Below are positions 15,740-26,647 of a stretch of 64,000 bases of DNA, piece by piece (position 1 is the first letter of the stretch; each line of letters begins with the position of its first letter). Source of the stretch: Candidatus Delongbacteria bacterium (GTDB lineage: Bacteria > CAIWAD01); contig JBAYTZ010000003.1 in NCBI GenBank assembly GCA_041675285.1, positions 62,001-126,000 of the forward strand, given 5' to 3'. The notes under the pieces are model-generated. The model worked only from the letters and a program-made list of their open reading frames with translations, had not been told where the DNA came from and ran no database searches. The translations under genes were made by a program, and so were the position numbers.

Positions 15740-17185
15740 TCAGGCCTCTCCGCCCGCGTCGCCAGCCGCCGTCGGCAGTCCCAGCGTGGGCTGGTCGCCC
15801 GCCTCGGGCAGCGCCTCCACCTTCTTCAGCTTGTCGCCCATGATGCGCGTGTCGTCCTGAGCCTCGGCCAGCACCCGGCCGGCCTCGCCGATCTTGCGCT
15901 GCGCCTTCTCCAGCGTGTCACGGAAGCTCTCGAACTTCTTCTTCACCACGGCCAGCATCTGCCAGACCTCGCTCGAGCGCTTCTGGATCGCCAGGGTCTT
16001 GAAGCCCAGCTGCAGGCTGTTGAGCAGCGCGGCCAGCGTCGTGGGACCGGCGATCATCACGCGGCACTCGCTCTGGATCTGGTCCGCCAGCCCGGGCCGG
16101 CGCAGCACCTCCGCGTACAGGCCCTCCGTGGGCAGGTAGAGGATGGCGAAGTCCGTGGTCTGCGGCGGCGCGATGTACTTGTCGCGGATGCTGCGCGCCT
16201 CCTGGCGGATGCGCTGCTCCAGCTGGCGCACGGCGGCCTCCACGCCTGCCGGATCGCCCTGCTCGGCGGCGTCCACCAGCCGCTCGTAGTCCTCCTTGGG
16301 GAACTTGGCGTCGATGGGCAGGAAGACCGGCGTGTCGTCGGCGTCGCGCCCGGGCAGGCGCACGGCGTACTCCACCACCTCGCCGGAACGGGGCTTGGGC
16401 TTGTACTGCCGCACGAACTGCTCGGCGGTGAGCATCTGCTCCAGTAGGTTGCCCAACTGCACTTCGCCCCAGGTGCCGCGCGCCTTGACGTTGGTGAGCA
16501 CCTTCTTCAGGTCGCCCACGCCCGCCGCCAGCCCCTGCATCTCGCCCAGCCCCTTGTGGACCTGTTCCAGCCGCTCGCTCACCTGCTGGAAGGACTCGCC
16601 CAGCCGCTTCTCCAGCGTCTCGTGGAGTTTCTCGTCCACCGTGCGGCGGATCTGCTCCAGCTTCTCGGCGTTGTCGCCGCGCACTTTCTCCAGCTGCTCG
16701 GCCACGCCGCCGCGGACCTGCTCGAGCTGGCTGCCCAGCTCCGCGCGCAGGCTCTCCAGCCGCGCGTCCAGCGTGCCCCGCAGCGTCTCCAGCCGGCCCT
16801 CCAGGGTCTTGCCGAACTCGTCCAGTCGGCCGGCCTGCTCCTGGCGCTGGCTGCCCGCCTCCCGGGCCAACCGCTCGCGCAGCTCCTCCAAGCGACCGGA
16901 GAAGTCCGCCAGCTGGCGCTGCTGCGACTCGCCCAGCGCGCTCACCGGCTCGCGCAGCGTGCGGCCCAGCTCCTGGACCATGCCGCTCAGTTCCGTGCGC
17001 AGCGCGCCGGAAGCGGTCTGGGTGTCCCGGCGCAGCGCGGCCAGCTCGTCGCGCAGCCGCTGCTCCAGCCGGGCCAGCTCGCTTTGCAGCGGGGCCAGGT
17101 CCGGCGCCGTGGGTCTCCGCAGCACCAGCACGAGCACCAGCGCCACGAGGATCAGCAAGAGCAGCAGGGTGAGATAGGGCAGCAT
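15740..17185 (-). CDS. rmuC: DNA recombination protein RmuC homologue
   Basis: The protein has 481 residues. An N-terminal membrane segment (about 4-22, LLLLLILVALVLVLVL) is followed by a long coiled coil (about 30-220, rich in E, Q, L, R) and then the RmuC nuclease-like domain. Family features are visible: VKARGTWGEVQLGNLLEQ, LPIDAKFPKEDYERL and VMIAGPTTLAALLNSLQLGF. RmuC limits inversions at short repeats and belongs to a restriction-like nuclease superfamily. The gene starts 7 nt downstream of the cyclic-nucleotide-binding protein and is probably in its operon. Confidence 0.92.
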   Translation of the reverse strand: MLPYLTLLLLLILVALVLVLVLRRPTAPDLAPLQSELARLEQRLRDELAALRRDTQTASGALRTELSGMVQELGRTLREPVSALGESQQRQLADFSGRLEELRERLAREAGSQRQEQAGRLDEFGKTLEGRLETLRGTLDARLESLRAELGSQLEQVRGGVAEQLEKVRGDNAEKLEQIRRTVDEKLHETLEKRLGESFQQVSERLEQVHKGLGEMQGLAAGVGDLKKVLTNVKARGTWGEVQLGNLLEQMLTAEQFVRQYKPKPRSGEVVEYAVRLPGRDADDTPVFLPIDAKFPKEDYERLVDAAEQGDPAGVEAAVRQLEQRIRQEARSIRDKYIAPPQTTDFAILYLPTEGLYAEVLRRPGLADQIQSECRVMIAGPTTLAALLNSLQLGFKTLAIQKRSSEVWQMLAVVKKKFESFRDTLEKAQRKIGEAGRVLAEAQDDTRIMGDKLKKVEALPEAGDQPTLGLPTAAGDAGGEA

Positions 17186-17192
17186 GGGGGCC

Positions 17193-17708
17193 TCAGTGTC
17201 CGAGGATGGTCTTCTGCTCCACCTCGAGCACCAGGGCTTCGAAGAGGCGTAGCACGTCGCGGTTGGTCTTCTCCAGATGGCCGGCCAGCAGGATGGCGAT
17301 CTGGTGCAGCAGGCGCCAGCCGATCTCCGGGTGCTGGTCGCCCAGCCGGATGAAGGCCTCGCGCCGCAGGACCCAGCAGCGGCAGTCTGTCCGGGCCGTC
17401 ACGGTGGCGATGCGCTCGCCGCCGCCCACCAGCGCCACCTCGCCGAAGAGCGGGTGCTGGCCGGAGTTGAGGATGGCCCGGGTGAAGGGTTCCTGGTCCA
17501 TGGTGTAGTCGAAGACCGTCACTTCGCCTTTCACCAGCAGATAGGCGCAGTCCCCGTGCTCGCCCTTGCGGATGATCTCGGCCCCGGCGCGGTAATCCTG
17601 CTCGTCCAGCGAGGCGGCCACCAGGGCCAGCTGGTCGTGGTGCTCGGAGATGGGCTTCATCAGCAGGAAGGCGGACAGGTGCTCCAGGACTTCGGGCGTG
17701 GGCTTCAT
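17193..17708 (-). CDS. Stand-alone cyclic-nucleotide-binding-domain protein
   Basis: The protein has 171 residues from the ATG at 17708, with AGGAG 7 nt upstream. Residues about 20-135 form a CNB fold: a basic/glycine turn (IIRKGEHGDCAYLLVKGEV) and a phosphate-binding-cassette-like segment (LFGEVALVGGGERIATVTA). A helical tail follows (LLHQIAILLAGHLEKTNRDV). The canonical cassette is FGE-x-x-L/A-x-x-x-x-R-x-A; here the Arg and Ala are offset (ERIATV), so ligand binding is uncertain. The start overlaps the stop of the upstream K+ channel gene (ATGA), so translation is coupled. It may act in trans as the channel's regulatory domain (inference). Confidence 0.8.
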   Translation of the reverse strand: MKPTPEVLEHLSAFLLMKPISEHHDQLALVAASLDEQDYRAGAEIIRKGEHGDCAYLLVKGEVTVFDYTMDQEPFTRAILNSGQHPLFGEVALVGGGERIATVTARTDCRCWVLRREAFIRLGDQHPEIGWRLLHQIAILLAGHLEKTNRDVLRLFEALVLEVEQKTILGH

Positions 17709-18847
17709 GCGGGGTTCTCCTGCTGACGCTTCACCACCACGGCCAGGCTGCGCGGCTTCAGCACGTGGCCGGCGGGCGGACATAGCACGGGGTGGTGGGG
17801 CTGCACCTGCTTGGCCTCCCGCAGGCGGTTCACCAGGTGGCTCACGTCCGGCGTCTTCTGGGCCTCGCGCAGGGCTTCGCGCTTGATCTGCAGGGGCGAG
17901 CCCACGTTCTCCACCAGCCCCACCAGCATCACGCCCTCGCGGTCCAGGTAGCGGCGCTCCAGATCGGCGAAGGTCTGCCCGATCAGGCCGCCGGGGATCT
18001 CCTCGAAGCCGAAGAACGCGCCCTTGTCGAAGCGCAGCAGGTCGTAGAAGACGTTGCCCATCCCCGGCGAGACCAGGATCTGCGCGGCCATGGCGCGCCG
18101 GAAGGCGCCGGGATCGATCAACTCGTCGGCGCCGGCGTCCTTGACGTAGCGCACGAAGCGCTGCTCGCGCACCTCGGCGCTCAGGTGGGCTTCCTTGTTG
18201 AGCTGGCGGAAGGCCATTACGGCCAGCAGCGTGCGGGAGTCCGGGGCCGGGTCGCCCTCGTCGGCCAGCACCAGCGCCATGGCCGCCCGGGCGGCGCCGG
18301 CGCGCTCCAGGTCGGCGGCCTTGGTGATGTCCCCGGCGATCACGTGCAGGCCGGCCAGCTCCGGGCGGTTCTGCAGCGCCGAGAGCCGGTCCATGTCCTG
18401 GCCGCTCACCAGCACGATGTGGTCGGCGCGCGAGGTGGGTCCGTAGGTGACCAGGGATTCCAGGATCCCGTCCAGATCGTCGCTCCAGCCGCAGACGATG
18501 GTGTGTCCGCTCAATTGGTCCATGCGTCCCAGTCCTCGCAATTGCAGCAGCCGTTGCTGCAGGATGTAGCTGCCCGCCCGCGCCGCCGCCGTGGCCACCA
18601 CCGTCACGCCGGCCACCACCACCAGGATGACCAGCGCCTTGCCGCCCTGGGTCCGCGGCGTGATGTCGCCGTAGCCCACCGTGGCCGCGGTGGTGACCCA
18701 CCAGTAGAGGACGTCCAGCGGGGACTTCAGCAAGCCCTGGTCGCGCTCCAGGTGCCAGAACAGCCAACAGGAGCCGCCGAAGAACGCCGCCAGGCCCAGG
18801 CCCAGCCGCCAGAAGCTGGGCTGTTTGCTCCAGGACGGCCCCTTCAT
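17705..18847 (-). CDS. Potassium channel with RCK/TrkA-N domain
   Basis: The protein has 380 residues. TM1 (about 13-31), a pore helix and the K+ selectivity filter TVGYGD (56-61), then TM2 (about 70-92) make a two-TM KcsA/MthK-type channel. A cytoplasmic RCK domain follows: TIVCGWSDDLDGILESL, the Rossmann strand with its glycine variant, then later HVIAGDITKAADLERAGA. The last 100 residues look like a TrkA-C-like subdomain. It would conduct K+ across the cytoplasmic membrane under ligand control. It overlaps the cyclic-nucleotide-binding gene by 4 nt. Confidence 0.9.
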   Translation of the reverse strand: MKGPSWSKQPSFWRLGLGLAAFFGGSCWLFWHLERDQGLLKSPLDVLYWWVTTAATVGYGDITPRTQGGKALVILVVVAGVTVVATAAARAGSYILQQRLLQLRGLGRMDQLSGHTIVCGWSDDLDGILESLVTYGPTSRADHIVLVSGQDMDRLSALQNRPELAGLHVIAGDITKAADLERAGAARAAMALVLADEGDPAPDSRTLLAVMAFRQLNKEAHLSAEVREQRFVRYVKDAGADELIDPGAFRRAMAAQILVSPGMGNVFYDLLRFDKGAFFGFEEIPGGLIGQTFADLERRYLDREGVMLVGLVENVGSPLQIKREALREAQKTPDVSHLVNRLREAKQVQPHHPVLCPPAGHVLKPRSLAVVVKRQQENPA

Positions 18848-18890
18848 GCGGACCAGCCGGCGGGACGGGGCGTGGGGTGACGACGCGTAC

Positions 18891-19268
18891 TCACGCCGGT
18901 GCGCTTCCCGGGGCGTCGAACAGCTCCAGCACGGCCTGCGGGGGCCGTCCCAACCGGGCCCGGCCGTCCACCAGGCAGATGGGTCGCTCCAGCAGGGAGG
19001 GATGCCGGGCCAACAGCTCCAGCCACTCGCGCCGGCTGCGCGTGTCGCCGCGGCTCAGCCCCAGCTCGGCGAACAGCGGCTCCTTAATGCGCATGAAGTC
19101 CGGCGGCTCCAGGCCCAGCGCGTCGGCCAGGGCCTCCAGCTCCGCCACGCTGGGCGGCTGCTCGAGGTAGAGGACGAGTTCGGGCTCCACGCCCTGCCCG
19201 CGCAGCAGGGCCAGGGTTTCCCGACTCTTGGAGCAGCGGGGATTGTGGTACAGGCGGACAACTGGCAT
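18891..19268 (-). CDS. ArsC/Spx-family reductase-like protein
   Basis: The protein has 125 residues from the ATG at 19268, with GGGAGA 5 nt upstream. It has the thioredoxin-like ArsC fold: LYHNPRCSKSRETLALL carries the catalytic Cys in the NPxCSKSR context, followed by YLEQPPSVAEL and the conserved basic helix near RIKEPLF. The late segment LLERPICLVDGRARLGRP matches the ArsC signature RP-I-V-x-x-x-x-A-x-x-GRP. It is either a glutaredoxin-coupled arsenate reductase or a YffB-like relative. No other ars genes are nearby, so the physiological substrate is open. Confidence 0.85.
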   Translation of the reverse strand: MPVVRLYHNPRCSKSRETLALLRGQGVEPELVLYLEQPPSVAELEALADALGLEPPDFMRIKEPLFAELGLSRGDTRSRREWLELLARHPSLLERPICLVDGRARLGRPPQAVLELFDAPGSAPA

Positions 19269-19388
19269 GACGTCTCCCGGGCTGGCGATGGGCCAAGATA
19301 CCACGGGATGGGTCGCGGGGCGAGGCATGCGGACAGTGGCGCGGCGAGGCCTCATTCAATAGGTTGGAGCCGTCCCGCGAACAGCGGA

Positions 19389-20761
19389 ATGAAATCGCCT
19401 CCATTCTTGCGTGCGTACGTGAAATCATCGAAGACACCACCCACTGCCTCCGTTCCGCCCCCGGCGGCCGGACGGCCTCTCTCTGGCCCGGCGCTTCCGG
19501 GCCTGCCGGGTCGCTTCTTGACCCAGTCCATCGGTCCCGTCGTGTTCGGCGGCCTCACCCTGGCCCTGCTGCTGGCCCTGGGCGTGGGATTGTGGCTGGA
19601 CACGCGTTCGCCTGACGGCGCGGCCAACCCGGCGGACGGCTTTTGGCACCTGATCCTCCATCACCACGCCACGGACAGCCTGCTGGCCCTGAGCTTGGTC
19701 GTCCTGCTGGTCGTGCTGGTGACCCGCCACCGGCAGCGGGGCCTGCTGCTGCTGCGGATCTTGGAACACGATGTCACGGCCCTGGCCATGCGCGACACCC
19801 GGGGCCGCTTCCTGTTCGCCAACCACGAGTTCCAGCGCCTGCTGGGATCGCCGGAGAGCGGGCATCTGCTGGCCATTCTCGGGGCGGCCGGACCGAACCT
19901 GGACGAGAGCTGGAACGTGGAGCAGCGCTGGATGCGCCTGCAGAGCCGGCCCGTCTGGCGCGGACAACGGGAGTTGGGCTCGCTGATCGTCATCACGGAC
20001 GAGACGGCCCAGCGGCAGGCCGGCGAGGGCCAGCGCTTCCGGGCCTTCGCGGGCCTGGTCACCCATGAGTTGAAGACGCCCATGACCCCGCTGCGCCTGG
20101 GTCTGGACCAGATCCAGCGCGAGGTGGAGCGCCTCCAACGGCCCCTGCCGGAGACCTTGCAGCGCGTGCTGGGCCGCATGCGGGCGGACCTGGACACCAT
20201 GAGCCGGCTGCTGCGGCAGTTCATGGCCCTGGCCGGCGAGCGCCGGGTGCAGGAACGCTTCGATCTGAAGCTGCCCCTCGAGGCCGCGCTGGAGCGGACG
20301 GGCGTGCGGCAGCTGCCGCTGGTGGGCTGCATATGCCGCTTGCCCGAGGGTCCGGCCTGGGTGGAGGGCGATCCGGAGATGATGACCATGGTCCTCTCGG
20401 GCCTGCTGGCCAACGCGCTGGAGGCCATCTCGCGCCAGGGCCGGCTAGAGATCGAACTGCTCCCGGACTCGGCCAGCGCGCCCCAGGCCTGCTGGAGCCT
20501 GACCCTCCTGGACGACGGCCGCGGCATCGCGCCCCATGACCGCCGGCACATCTGGGAGCCGGGCTACAGCACGCGCAAGGACGGCTACGGCTACGGCCTG
20601 TATTTCGCGCGCAACACGATTCTCGACATGAACGGGCAGATCAGCCTGACCAGTCCGGTGGGGGGTGGAGCGCTGATGCGCATCCTGCTGCCGGTCGCGG
20701 GGGCCGGATCTGCCCCGCGGCCCGTGGCGTCGTTCCCCGCAGCCGAGGAGTCAGCAAGCAG

Positions 20762-20765
<4 letters not shown>
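19389..20765 (+). CDS. Membrane sensor histidine kinase
   Basis: The protein has about 458 residues. Two TM helices (about 55-78 and 93-110) bracket a short external loop. A PAS-like segment (LAMRDTRGRFLFANHEFQRLLG) precedes the HisKA box LVTHELKTPMTPLRLGL (phosphoacceptor His near 225). The HATPase domain has N-box-like ANALEAISRQG and G boxes DDGRGIAPHDRRH and GYGYGLYFARN. It resembles NtrB/AtoS-type kinases that partner NtrC regulators. The regulator gene overlaps its stop (ATGA at 20762-20765), so they form a coupled pair. The start is uncertain: the ATG has no clear Shine-Dalgarno, and a GTG 27 nt further in is possible. Confidence 0.82.
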
Positions 20766-22177
<1,412 letters not shown>

Positions 22178-22369
22178 ACAATCGCTCCGGCGCACGGCGC
22201 GGGCCGGATTTGGGCATACGTTTTGCAATTCCAACTGTGTTCGAGAACGGACCCACTTGGCAACCAAGTGCAGGACTTATGCTTGATCCGCCTGCGAGAT
22301 TGGTCGTCATGGAGTTGAACCGGGGGGGCTGCAATTCCAACGCCGGATCTTGAATCGGTGGAACGAGTT

Positions 22370-22399
22370 GGGCGGACCGCAAGGCCCGCCCTTTTTTTT
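22370..22399 (+). terminator. Terminator of the kinase/regulator operon
   Basis: Stem GGGCGG/CCGCCC with a 10-nt loop, then eight T. It is oriented for the plus-strand two-component operon. Confidence 0.8.
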
Positions 22400-22410
22400 A
22401 TGGCTGGCCC

Positions 22411-22442
22411 ACAAAGAAACCGGCGCCGCTGGGGCGCCGGTT
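22411..22442 (-). terminator. Terminator of the flagellin gene
   Basis: On the minus strand a 10-bp stem AACCGGCGCC/GGCGCCGGTT is followed by the U-rich UUCUUUG. It lies about 25 nt past the flagellin stop. Confidence 0.8.
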
Positions 22443-22466
22443 CAGGAATTGCTTGCGGGGGTGGGA

Positions 22467-23321
22467 TTAACCCAGCAGGCCCGCAACCATGGACGGAACG
22501 TTGTTCGCCTGCGCCTGCATCGCGATGCCCGACTGCATCAGGATCTGGCTACGGGTGAACGCGGACATCTCCTCGGCCATGTCGGCGTCCCGGATCGTGG
22601 ACTCGGAAGCCACGATGTTCTCCTTGGCGACCTGCAGGTTCTGCACGGTGGCCTGGAGCCGCGAGACGTAGGAACCGATGCGCGTGCGCTCGGTGTCCTT
22701 GATGTTGATGGCCGAATCGAGGGTGTCAATGGCACTCTGGGCGGTGGCGGTGTTGGTCAAATCAACGGATGAAAGACCCAGGCCGCTGGCCGTCATGTCT
22801 CCCAGGTTCACGTAATAGAAATCCTGGTTGGAGACGTTGTACGTGCCAATGTGCAGCTTGATGCCTTGTCCACCGGGGCCAGCGGCGCCTTGCGAATAGG
22901 TTCCGTCAATGAGATGCAGACCGTTGTAATTCGTCACGTCGGCAATACGCGTGATTTCACTCTTCAGCTGCTGGAATTCCACATCCAGATAGCCTCGGTC
23001 CAGTGAAGTCAGCGTACCGTTGGAGGCTTCAACGGACAGCGCCCTCATTCGGATCAGCTTCTCGTCAATCGTCGCCAGCGCACCCTCTGCGGTTGCCAAC
23101 ATGTTGATGGCATAATTGGCATTACGCTCGGCTTCGGTCATGCTGCTGATCTGCGCACGCATTTTTTCCGAGACGGCCAACCCTGCGGGATCGTCCCACG
23201 CATAATTGATGCGCAGGCCGGAAGAGAGCCGGGTGACCGCCTGGTCCAGCGAATTTTGGGTGTTCATCAGCGTTCTGTGAACCCCAATCGCCAGCGGGTT
23301 TTGGTTGATTCTCAAGCTCAT
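22467..23321 (-). CDS. fliC: Flagellin
   Basis: The protein has 284 residues and is the filament subunit exported by the flagellar type III apparatus. The N-terminal D0/D1 region (MSLRINQNPLAIGVHRTL...LSSGLRINYAWDDPAGLAVSEKM) and the C-terminal D1/D0 region (ESTIRDADMAEEMSAFTRSQ...AQANNVPSMVAGLLG) are canonical. The variable middle is very short, giving a minimal flagellin. It has no signal peptide, as expected. AGGGGAG 6 nt before the ATG is a strong ribosome-binding site. No other flagellar gene is in the window, so flagellin stands alone here, as in many genomes. Confidence 0.95.
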   Translation of the reverse strand: MSLRINQNPLAIGVHRTLMNTQNSLDQAVTRLSSGLRINYAWDDPAGLAVSEKMRAQISSMTEAERNANYAINMLATAEGALATIDEKLIRMRALSVEASNGTLTSLDRGYLDVEFQQLKSEITRIADVTNYNGLHLIDGTYSQGAAGPGGQGIKLHIGTYNVSNQDFYYVNLGDMTASGLGLSSVDLTNTATAQSAIDTLDSAINIKDTERTRIGSYVSRLQATVQNLQVAKENIVASESTIRDADMAEEMSAFTRSQILMQSGIAMQAQANNVPSMVAGLLG

Positions 23322-23816
23322 CAGTCACTCCCCTGTTCGGATAGACCTGCTACTACAGTCCCAAATTCTCTTTTGCTTCCTGTACACCGAGATGCTATAA
23401 GCGCCCCCCGCCCGCCACATCCTGTCTCCCCTAGCGACGCGCGGAAATGGGCTGAACAACCTTTCGGGAGCTTTTTTGATTTCTACAGTCCGCGCGCCGG
23501 TTGGGACGACCTGCGGGTGGCGAGCTCCGACCCGCCCGCCGGCGGAGGGCCGGCAATCCGCATGGGATGACCCGGGAATCCACATGCCTATCAATTGGTT
23601 GCTCCCGTTTCGCTGTACCGCGGAAGCTCCGGCCGAACTCCGGCGGCGCTGGGCAAAAAACCCGGCCGGGCGGCAGCCGAGTTAGGAAGTTGCGCAGTCC
23701 GGTTTGGGCGGCTCTTGGAAGGGCTCCGCCGGCTTTGCCTCAGTTGGATTCCTGCCCCCCAAACCATACTCTCGCAGCACCCCCGAATCCAACCGGTGTC
23801 AATCCAGGTGATGCGC
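23322..23816. other. Intergenic region between divergent flagellin and envelope-operon genes
   Basis: About 495 nt with no supported gene. It must hold the flagellin promoter (minus) and the promoter of the envelope operon (plus). The flagellin side has a GG-N10-GC match to sigma-54 invariant bases near 23400-23425, but it sits in a G-run and the rest of the consensus is missing. No clear sigma-28 box was found. Confidence 0.5.
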
Positions 23817-25064
23817 ATGCGAAAATGCTGGCTGGCGGTCCTGCCGCTCTTCTGGTCCTGTGCCGACAATCTGCCGGAGGCTCCGCAAGACTCCGCCCGA
23901 CTGGTGGCCCTGGACTTCCCCGACGTGATCGTGATGGATTGGCCGGATCCGCTGGAGTTCCGCGTCCAGGCCGAGCTGCCGGAGGACGGGGACTGGAGCG
24001 TCGTATTGCGCGTCAGCGGGCCGGGCCTGCCGGACGTGAACTATCTGCTGCTGGACGACGGCGACCAGCAGACCCTGGCGCAGCCCGGGCCGGGCCAGGC
24101 CGACCACAGCGGGGACAACGTGCCCGGCGACGGCTGGTTCACCACCCGGCTGGGGGCCAACTTCAGCGCCGCCACCGGCAGCTACACATTCCGGGCCCAG
24201 CTGCTGGAAGCGGGCGCCGAGCGCGACTTCCGGCAGGTGACGCGCGAGCGCGTGCTCAACCGCGCCCCGGAGATCCTGGCCGTGACGGCCCCGGACACGC
24301 TGCCCTCGGGCGCCAGCTTCACGTTGAACCTGAGCGCCGCTGATCCCGACGGGCCGGAGGATCTGCTCCAGGCCAGCTTGATCCAAAGCGGTGGCGTCCT
24401 GCGCAGCTGGTCCTTCGTGCGGCAGGACGACAGCCTCTTCACCCTGAGCGTCGGCCCGGAGCTGGCCGCCGGCCGCCAGGGCATGGACACGCTGCACGTG
24501 GAGCTGCTGGACCGCGTGGGCAATTCCGCACAGCAGGAACTGGTGGTGGAGCTGGAGAACGGTCCGCCCAGCCTGACCGACGAGAGCTTGGCGGTCTACC
24601 AAGTTCTTGAGGACCTGAGCTTGGTGGAGATCGCCTTCTCGGACACCCTCCACCTCTATAGTCCCGGGACAGATCCCACCCAGGTCCACAACTACCTGTT
24701 CGTCATCGATGCCTCTGACCCGCAGAGTTTGGCGGACCTCACCGGCGTCACGTGGGAGATCGACCCCGTGGACGGATCACCCAATCTCCCCGAGCACGCG
24801 ATGGAGGACCCCACGGAGAGCGGTCGCTTCCAGGGACAGTTCCAGCTGGCCGGCGTGGCGGACGGCACCTACAACGACAACCACTACACCTTCATCTTGC
24901 GCGCCTTCGACGCCTTCCACGAGCCGGTGCAGGTGGAGCGGTGGATTTTCATCCACAATCCGGGTGACGGAGCGCCGCCCCCGCCGCCGGGACGCTTCCT
25001 GGATAGGCTGAAACCTGGGCGGGCGGGCTCCACGACCATCCTCGGATGGGAGGACGCGCAATGA
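23817..25064 (+). CDS. Exported lipoprotein-like Ig-rich protein
   Basis: The protein has 415 residues. The N-terminus MRKCWLAVLPLFWSC looks like a short lipoprotein signal, although Trp before the Ser-Cys is unusual. The body has two or more Ig-like beta domains (for example DTLPSGASFTLNLSAADPDG near 160), and a proline run (PPPPPG) lies near the C-terminus. The ATG at 23817 is preferred over 23811 because AGGTG then lies 6 nt upstream. It overlaps the following gene by 4 nt (ATGA), so this is the first gene of a coupled four-gene envelope operon. Function unknown. Confidence 0.75.
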   Translation: MRKCWLAVLPLFWSCADNLPEAPQDSARLVALDFPDVIVMDWPDPLEFRVQAELPEDGDWSVVLRVSGPGLPDVNYLLLDDGDQQTLAQPGPGQADHSGDNVPGDGWFTTRLGANFSAATGSYTFRAQLLEAGAERDFRQVTRERVLNRAPEILAVTAPDTLPSGASFTLNLSAADPDGPEDLLQASLIQSGGVLRSWSFVRQDDSLFTLSVGPELAAGRQGMDTLHVELLDRVGNSAQQELVVELENGPPSLTDESLAVYQVLEDLSLVEIAFSDTLHLYSPGTDPTQVHNYLFVIDASDPQSLADLTGVTWEIDPVDGSPNLPEHAMEDPTESGRFQGQFQLAGVADGTYNDNHYTFILRAFDAFHEPVQVERWIFIHNPGDGAPPPPPGRFLDRLKPGRAGSTTILGWEDAQ

Positions 25065-26647
25065 GGCGGGGACTGTTCCTCCTGGGCTGCCTGTTGCCGC
25101 TGCTCGCCGGCGCGGCCGCGGATTCCACCGACCGTCTGCACTTGCGCCCCGACGCTCTGGGCGGCCTCTTCGACGAGGATCTCAACCCGCCCTATCCGGG
25201 CATGGTCAGCAACTCCGTCACCCAGCTGCGCGTGGTGGTGGAAGGCGCGGACACGCTCGTCTACGGCTCCAACAGTTTCGGCGTGCTGCGCTCGACGGAC
25301 TTCGGCCAGAGCTTCGTGACCTTCACCGACAGCTGCGGCGTGGGCCGCGGCGGCGTCTCCGGGCTGGCGGCGGTGCCCGGCCTGCTGGCGGCGGCCACGG
25401 TGATCGACACCTCCATCGCCAACGTCCAGGGCGCGGGCACGGGGATCGGTTACTCGCTGGATCGCGGCGCCAGCTGGACCTGGCTGGAGCAACCCATCGA
25501 CAGCGTCTTCGACACCAGCATCGATCCCCACGACTGGATCGCCGTGGACTGCGAGACCGGCGACAGCCTGGACTACCTGATCGAGCTGCCCAACCGCACG
25601 CCGGTGGAAAACATCTCCTGGAGCCTGGCCCTGGAGGGCGACAGCGCCATCTGGGCGGCCTCCTTCGCCGGCGGCTTCCGGCGCTACGATCTGCGCACGG
25701 GCTGCTGGCGCCTGCAGGTGCCGGACGACGATCCCTTCCAGCCCGTGGAGCACTTGAACCACCGCGCCTTCAGCGTGCTGGCCGGCCAAACGGGAATCTG
25801 GGCGGGCAGCGCCGGCGGGCTCAATTTCCTGCCCTGGGATTCCCTGCGCGACCCCGGGCGCAGCCTGCTGGGCGGCGGCTGGCGGCACTTCGATTTCCAG
25901 CACACCCAGGTGGACGGCAGCCCCACCATCACGGGCAACTGGGTGGTGTCGATGGAGAACCACCTCCTTCCGTCAGGTGGCGAGGAGATCTGGGTGGCCG
26001 GCTGGGCCACCTATTCCAGCGTGGGCGACTACTACGGCCTCTCCTGGACCGCCGACGACGGCGCCAGCTGGACGGAAGTCGAGGACCTGCGCGACGTGAA
26101 GATCTGGGACCTGGCCTTCGACGGCGAAGACGTCTGGGTGGCCAGCGACGACGGGCTCTGGAAGTCCAACCGCCACGGCGAGGCGGGCAGCTGGTCGCGC
26201 TACCCGGCCATCCGCGACGCCGTCACCGGGCGCGAGATGATCACCGAGACGGTCTACGCCGTCAAGCTGGTGGGCGGCCGCCTGCTGGTGGGCTCCACGC
26301 GCGGGCTGTTCACCAGCACGGACCGGGGCAACAGCTGGCACTCGGTGCACCACGAGCCCGCCGGCGCGCTCTTCTTCCCCAATCCCTTCTCGCCCCGCGT
26401 GCATGGCCTGGCCACCGTCTCCGTGGCGGCGCCCCGCGCCGGAGGCGTGACCATCCGCATCTTCGACTTCGCGATGGATCTGGTGAAGACCGTGGCCGAC
26501 GGCGTGGCCGTGCCGGCGGGCCAGAGCCGCGAATTCTACTGGGACGGCACCACCCGCTCGGGCGAGCCCGCCGCCAACGGCGTCTACTTCTATTCGGTGG
26601 AAGGCCCGGGCATCCATAGCTGGGGCAAACTGATGGTGATCAAATGA
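25061..26647 (+). CDS. Secreted BNR/sortilin-like repeat protein with sorting domain
   Basis: The protein has 528 residues. A signal peptide (MRRGLFLLGCLLPLLAGAAA) leads into a beta-propeller with Asp-box-like repeats: GYSLDRGASWTWL, SWTADDGASWTEV, FTSTDRGNSWHSV. The last 85 residues are a FlgD-like domain starting FFPNPFSPRVHGLATV and ending GVYFYSVEGPGIHSWGKLMVIK, a type IX-type sorting tail. It overlaps its neighbours by 4 nt on both sides, so it is translationally coupled. GGGAGG precedes the start. Probably a surface-exposed binding protein; no hydrolase catalytic set was recognised. Confidence 0.82.
   Translation: MRRGLFLLGCLLPLLAGAAADSTDRLHLRPDALGGLFDEDLNPPYPGMVSNSVTQLRVVVEGADTLVYGSNSFGVLRSTDFGQSFVTFTDSCGVGRGGVSGLAAVPGLLAAATVIDTSIANVQGAGTGIGYSLDRGASWTWLEQPIDSVFDTSIDPHDWIAVDCETGDSLDYLIELPNRTPVENISWSLALEGDSAIWAASFAGGFRRYDLRTGCWRLQVPDDDPFQPVEHLNHRAFSVLAGQTGIWAGSAGGLNFLPWDSLRDPGRSLLGGGWRHFDFQHTQVDGSPTITGNWVVSMENHLLPSGGEEIWVAGWATYSSVGDYYGLSWTADDGASWTEVEDLRDVKIWDLAFDGEDVWVASDDGLWKSNRHGEAGSWSRYPAIRDAVTGREMITETVYAVKLVGGRLLVGSTRGLFTSTDRGNSWHSVHHEPAGALFFPNPFSPRVHGLATVSVAAPRAGGVTIRIFDFAMDLVKTVADGVAVPAGQSREFYWDGTTRSGEPAANGVYFYSVEGPGIHSWGKLMVIK

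Noticed and set aside
22254..22270. Hairpin CACTTGG-CAA-CCAAGTG after the NtrC-type gene
   Set aside because: It has no T-tract and the true terminator lies at 22370-22399; the site may be chance.
23396..23430. Sigma-54 promoter upstream of flagellin (minus strand)
   Set aside because: Only the GG and GC invariant bases match, inside a long G-run; the rest of the consensus is absent.
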